Assembly (NCBI GenBank): GCA_003165495.1 | Contig: PMMB01000190.1 | Span: 1-7,843, forward strand | Reading direction: 5' to 3' | Length of the DNA: 7,843 bases | From: Gammaproteobacteria bacterium | Lineage (GTDB): Bacteria > Pseudomonadota > Gammaproteobacteria > Steroidobacterales > Steroidobacteraceae | Shown: positions 5,690 through 7,843 of the stretch, piece after piece | Layout: every line of letters starts with the position of its first letter | How positions within the stretch are numbered: the first letter of the stretch is position 1 | Made by a program: the position numbers and the translations under genes | The notes under the pieces: generated by a model | Databases searched by the model: none | What the model was told of the DNA's origin: nothing | What the model saw: only the letters and a program-made list of their open reading frames with translations

Positions 5690-6380
5690 GCAAGCGAGCT
5701 ACACCTAAAGTCGCGAGGTCCAGCAATTGCTCGAGCTCGTGGCGGCGAAACGCGTGGCCTTCAGCGGTGCCCTGCACCTCGACGAACGCGCCGCCGCTGT
5801 TCATGACCACGTTCATGTCCGTCTCGGCGTTCGAGTCCTCGGCGTAATCCAAGTCGAGCACCGGCGTGCCGCGGTAGATGCCCACGGACACGGCCGCGAC
5901 CTGGCCGTGCAGCGGGTTCGCGGTGATGGCGCGTCTCTTGAGCAGTGTGTCGATGGCGTCCGCCAGGGCCACGAACCCGCCGGTAATGGCCGCCGTTCGA
6001 GTGCCGCCGTCCGCCTGCAGCACATCGCAGTCGATGGTCACGGTGCGTTCCCCCAATCCCTTGAGGTCCACCACCGCCCGGAGCGCGCGGCCGATCAGAC
6101 GCTGAATCTCTTGGGTGCGGCCCGTCTGTTTGCCGCGGGCCGCCTCGCGCGCCGAACGCGTATGGGTCGCCCGCGGCAGCATGCCGTACTCGGCGGTCAC
6201 CCAGCCCTGGGCCTGGCCGCGCAGAAATGACGGCACGGTATCTTCGATACTGGCGGTGCACAAAACCCGCGTGGCTCCAAACGCCACCAACACCGAGCCT
6301 TCCGCATGCTTGGTATACCCACGCTCGAAGCTCAATTCGCGCAACTCGTCGGGCGCCCGACCGCTCGGCCGAATGCTCAC
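5658..6380 (-). CDS. rph: Ribonuclease PH
   Basis: Phosphorolytic 3'-5' exoribonuclease that trims tRNA 3' ends and contributes to RNA turnover, acting as a ring-shaped hexamer in the cytoplasm. The 240-residue product aligns almost end to end with E. coli RNase PH: YTKHAEGSVLV at 22-32, WVTAEYGMLPR at 60-70, R88 and R128 (GGTRTA) as phosphate-site arginines, and D182 and D188 in EDSNAETDMNVV as the catalytic metal-site acids. EVQGTAEG at 201-208 is also conserved. The frame looks intact, unlike the truncated rph of E. coli K-12. The start is GTG at 6380-6378, overlapping the PP2C stop as GTGA. Its own stop lies inside rdgB. Confidence 0.96.
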   Translation of the reverse strand: MSIRPSGRAPDELRELSFERGYTKHAEGSVLVAFGATRVLCTASIEDTVPSFLRGQAQGWVTAEYGMLPRATHTRSAREAARGKQTGRTQEIQRLIGRALRAVVDLKGLGERTVTIDCDVLQADGGTRTAAITGGFVALADAIDTLLKRRAITANPLHGQVAAVSVGIYRGTPVLDLDYAEDSNAETDMNVVMNSGGAFVEVQGTAEGHAFRRHELEQLLDLATLGVARLHAAQLSVRAA

Positions 6381-7123
6381 GCGGCCCGCCAGCGCAGCGC
6401 CGCCGCACTGGCGTTGTCGCTATAGGGTGCGGAGGCCTCGACCGCTTGCGTTCCGAGATCGGTCAAGGTTTCACGCAAGGGCTTGGCAACGGTCTGCGCG
6501 AAGCGCACGAAATCCTGATCAAGCAAGTTTGCCCACACGCCGTCCGTACACAGCAGCAACACATCGCCGGCTTTGAGCTTGCGCCGCGTCGATATGCTCA
6601 TTTCCGGCAAAGCCGCATCTCCGCCGAGACAACACTCGACATAGTTTCGCATCGGGTGGCCGTGAACTTCGGCCTCGGTGATCAAGCCTTCGCGCAGCAA
6701 TACTTCGACGTGGCTGTGATCGCGGGTGCGCTCCAGCACCTGAGCCTGCCGTAATTGATAGATGCGGCTATCGCCGACATGCGCCCAATAAGCCGCGGAG
6801 TCCTGTACCAGGCACATCGCGCAAGTCGCGCGCGGACGCGCTTCGACGCTGAGGCCGATCCCCAGCTTCACGACTTCTTCGTGTGCGCGGCCCAACGATA
6901 TATGCAAGAAACCAAGCGGATCGAAGATGGGATGCGGCGTCTGCCAGAACGACTCGAGTAACGTCGCCAGCGCAGTTTCGGCGGCGCGCGCGCCTTCCGC
7001 ATGGCCGCCCATACCGTCGATCACGACCAACAGCACGGCGTTATCGGCGGCTGCCACCGCGACTCGGTCCTGATTTTCTTCGCGGTGGCCGATGAGGCTG
7101 ACATCCGCGGTCTCGATCTGCAA
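6377..7123 (-). CDS. PP2C-family serine/threonine protein phosphatase (Stp1/PrpC-like)
   Basis: A 248-residue single-domain PPM phosphatase with no signal peptide or membrane segment. All diagnostic motifs are present: ENQD at 16-19 (D19), VVIDGMGGH at 33-41 (metal ligands D36 and G37), AHVGDSR at 114-120 (D118), HPMRN at 156-160, CTDG at 192-195 (D194), and SDNAS at 235-239 (D236). It should remove phosphate from Ser/Thr residues with Mn2+ or Mg2+. The start is TTG at 7123-7121: the stop TAG four codons upstream leaves no ATG or GTG, and AGGAG lies 6 nt before the TTG. It is the first gene of the operon with rph, rdgB and hemW and is divergent from yicC. In several beta/gammaproteobacteria a Ser/Thr kinase accompanies such a phosphatase near rph and yicC (recall, not checked); none is seen here. 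Confidence 0.93.
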   Translation of the reverse strand: MQIETADVSLIGHREENQDRVAVAAADNAVLLVVIDGMGGHAEGARAAETALATLLESFWQTPHPIFDPLGFLHISLGRAHEEVVKLGIGLSVEARPRATCAMCLVQDSAAYWAHVGDSRIYQLRQAQVLERTRDHSHVEVLLREGLITEAEVHGHPMRNYVECCLGGDAALPEMSISTRRKLKAGDVLLLCTDGVWANLLDQDFVRFAQTVAKPLRETLTDLGTQAVEASAPYSDNASAAALRWRAA

Positions 7124-7187
7124 TGACAGCTCCTAGCTTCTGATAAACTCAACACAAGGATTATGGCCGATTCTAGCGCAGACCCCT
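7124..7187. promoter_or_regulatory. Divergent intergenic region between the PP2C operon and yicC
   Basis: Only 64 bp separate the two start codons, so promoters for both directions must overlap here or reach into the genes. On the minus strand, CATAAT (7166-7161) and TAGAAT (7175-7170) each match the -10 consensus at five of six positions, but neither has a good -35 at 16-18 nt. On the plus strand, ATGACA (7123-7128) resembles a -35, with TAAACT (7144-7149) as a poor -10 at 15 nt. I cannot choose between them. Confidence 0.3.
7130..7134 (-). promoter_or_regulatory. Shine-Dalgarno that fixes the TTG start of the PP2C gene
   Basis: Minus-strand AGGAG, 6 nt before the TTG at 7123. It overlaps the in-frame TAG stop codon at 7135-7133. 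The only other potential start after the stop is a CTG at 7129, too close to the AGGAG to use it. This is the best evidence for a rare TTG start. Confidence 0.7.
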
Positions 7188-7843
7188 ATGATTCGTAGCA
7201 TGACCGGCTTTGCGCGGCGCGAGCGCCAGTTCCCTTGGGGATTGTTGGCTTGGGAATTGAAGACGGTCAATCATCGTTTTCTGGAAATGGGCTTTCGCCT
7301 GCCCGAGGAATTCCGGGTCGGCGAAGCGGAATTTCGCCAGGGCGTAGCCGCCGCCGTGCGGCGCGGCAAAGTCGAGTGTTCCCTGCATTTTCGCCCCGCA
7401 GTGGTGGCGGGCGCACTCGAGGTCGACGCCGAGCTGCTTAGGAGCCTCACGCAGCGGGCACAACATATTGCCGCACAGGCGGGAGCCGCGGCGCGCATCG
7501 ACGCCCTTGAATTGCTGCGCTGGCCCGGCGTGATTCGAGACGGGACCCGCGACAATGCGCCCATGATCGCCGCCGCGCACGCGCTACTCGCCGACGCACT
7601 GGCGGAGCTCGCGCGCTTTCGCGACAGCGAGGGAGGACGGCTGCGCGACGCTTTGGAGCAGCGCTGCGCGGGACTGGTCGAATTCGCCGCACGGGTGGCG
7701 GACCGGCTGCCGGAGGTGCGGGCGCGCATGCGCGCGAAACTGCTCGAACGCATCGCGCAGTTGGTCAGCGACGTCGACCACGAACGGCTCGAACAGGAAC
7801 TGGCGATTTTGGCGCAGCGGCTGGACGTGGACGAGGAGATCGA
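7188..7843 (+). CDS. yicC: YicC/YloC-family endoribonuclease, C-terminus beyond the right edge
   Basis: The plus-strand frame is open from ATG 7188 to the window end (218 codons plus 2 bases), and the frame is intact. The product starts MIRSMTGFARRE, the family signature, and continues with WELKTVNHRFLEMGFRLPEE (23-42) and RRGKVECSLHFRP (about 61-73), both typical of the YicC N-terminal domain. The middle contains LELLRWPGVI, also characteristic, followed by long charged helices. Family members are about 290 residues, so roughly the last quarter (the DUF1732 end) is missing. YicC/YloC proteins act as endoribonucleases in RNA decay. There is no good Shine-Dalgarno near the ATG; AAGGA at 7156-7160 sits instead next to an upstream ATG at 7163. 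In many gammaproteobacteria gmk follows yicC, so gmk is expected past the edge. Confidence 0.95.
   Translation, partial: MIRSMTGFARRERQFPWGLLAWELKTVNHRFLEMGFRLPEEFRVGEAEFRQGVAAAVRRGKVECSLHFRPAVVAGALEVDAELLRSLTQRAQHIAAQAGAAARIDALELLRWPGVIRDGTRDNAPMIAAAHALLADALAELARFRDSEGGRLRDALEQRCAGLVEFAARVADRLPEVRARMRAKLLERIAQLVSDVDHERLEQELAILAQRLDVDEEI

Noticed and set aside
5727..6230. 167-codon plus-strand frame opposite rph
   Set aside because: Antisense shadow of a highly conserved enzyme gene.
7271..7753. 160-codon minus-strand frame opposite yicC
   Set aside because: Ser/Arg-rich shadow; the plus-strand frame carries the YicC signature from its first residues to the window end.

Overview
The window is ordinary chromosomal DNA of high GC content. 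It most resembles a gammaproteobacterium of the Xanthomonadales/Steroidobacterales/Nevskiales type. The reasons are an E. coli-type hexameric citrate synthase, a 70-residue zinc-type L31, the rph-rdgB-hemW gene order, and a PQQ-propeller protein of the polyvinyl-alcohol-dehydrogenase family. The lineage is an inference from family resemblance and gene order; a betaproteobacterium is not strictly excluded. I see no mobile element, phage gene, tRNA, rRNA or CRISPR array, and no clearly novel multi-gene system.

Layout, left to right. Positions 1-3108 hold a tight minus-strand group read from right to left: gltA, then an exported eight-bladed PQQ-like propeller protein 3 nt later, then the first 48 codons of an exported HtrA/S1C-like serine protease running off the left edge. 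Positions 3109-3258 separate gltA from rpmE and contain three near-perfect copies of a 14-bp tandem repeat. rpmE (3259-3471) is preceded by a leader with two stem-loops and a candidate promoter.

Positions 3472-3881 are the only long non-coding stretch (410 bp) and the most interesting part. They hold three DnaA boxes within 35 bp (one a perfect TTATCCACA), a fourth box 170 bp away, and between them a 50-bp core of about 78% AT. This is origin-like architecture, but dnaA, dnaN, rpmH and mnmG are not in view, so a DnaA-controlled or titration site is equally possible.

Positions 3882-7123 are a second minus-strand operon with every junction overlapping: PP2C phosphatase, rph, rdgB, hemW. The PP2C gene appears to start at TTG behind a good Shine-Dalgarno, and rph and hemW start at GTG inside GTGA overlaps. 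Divergent from it, yicC (endoribonuclease family) starts at 7188 on the plus strand and is cut by the right edge. Together this operon handles tRNA 3' maturation, nucleotide-pool cleaning, heme handling and protein dephosphorylation, with yicC adding RNA turnover.
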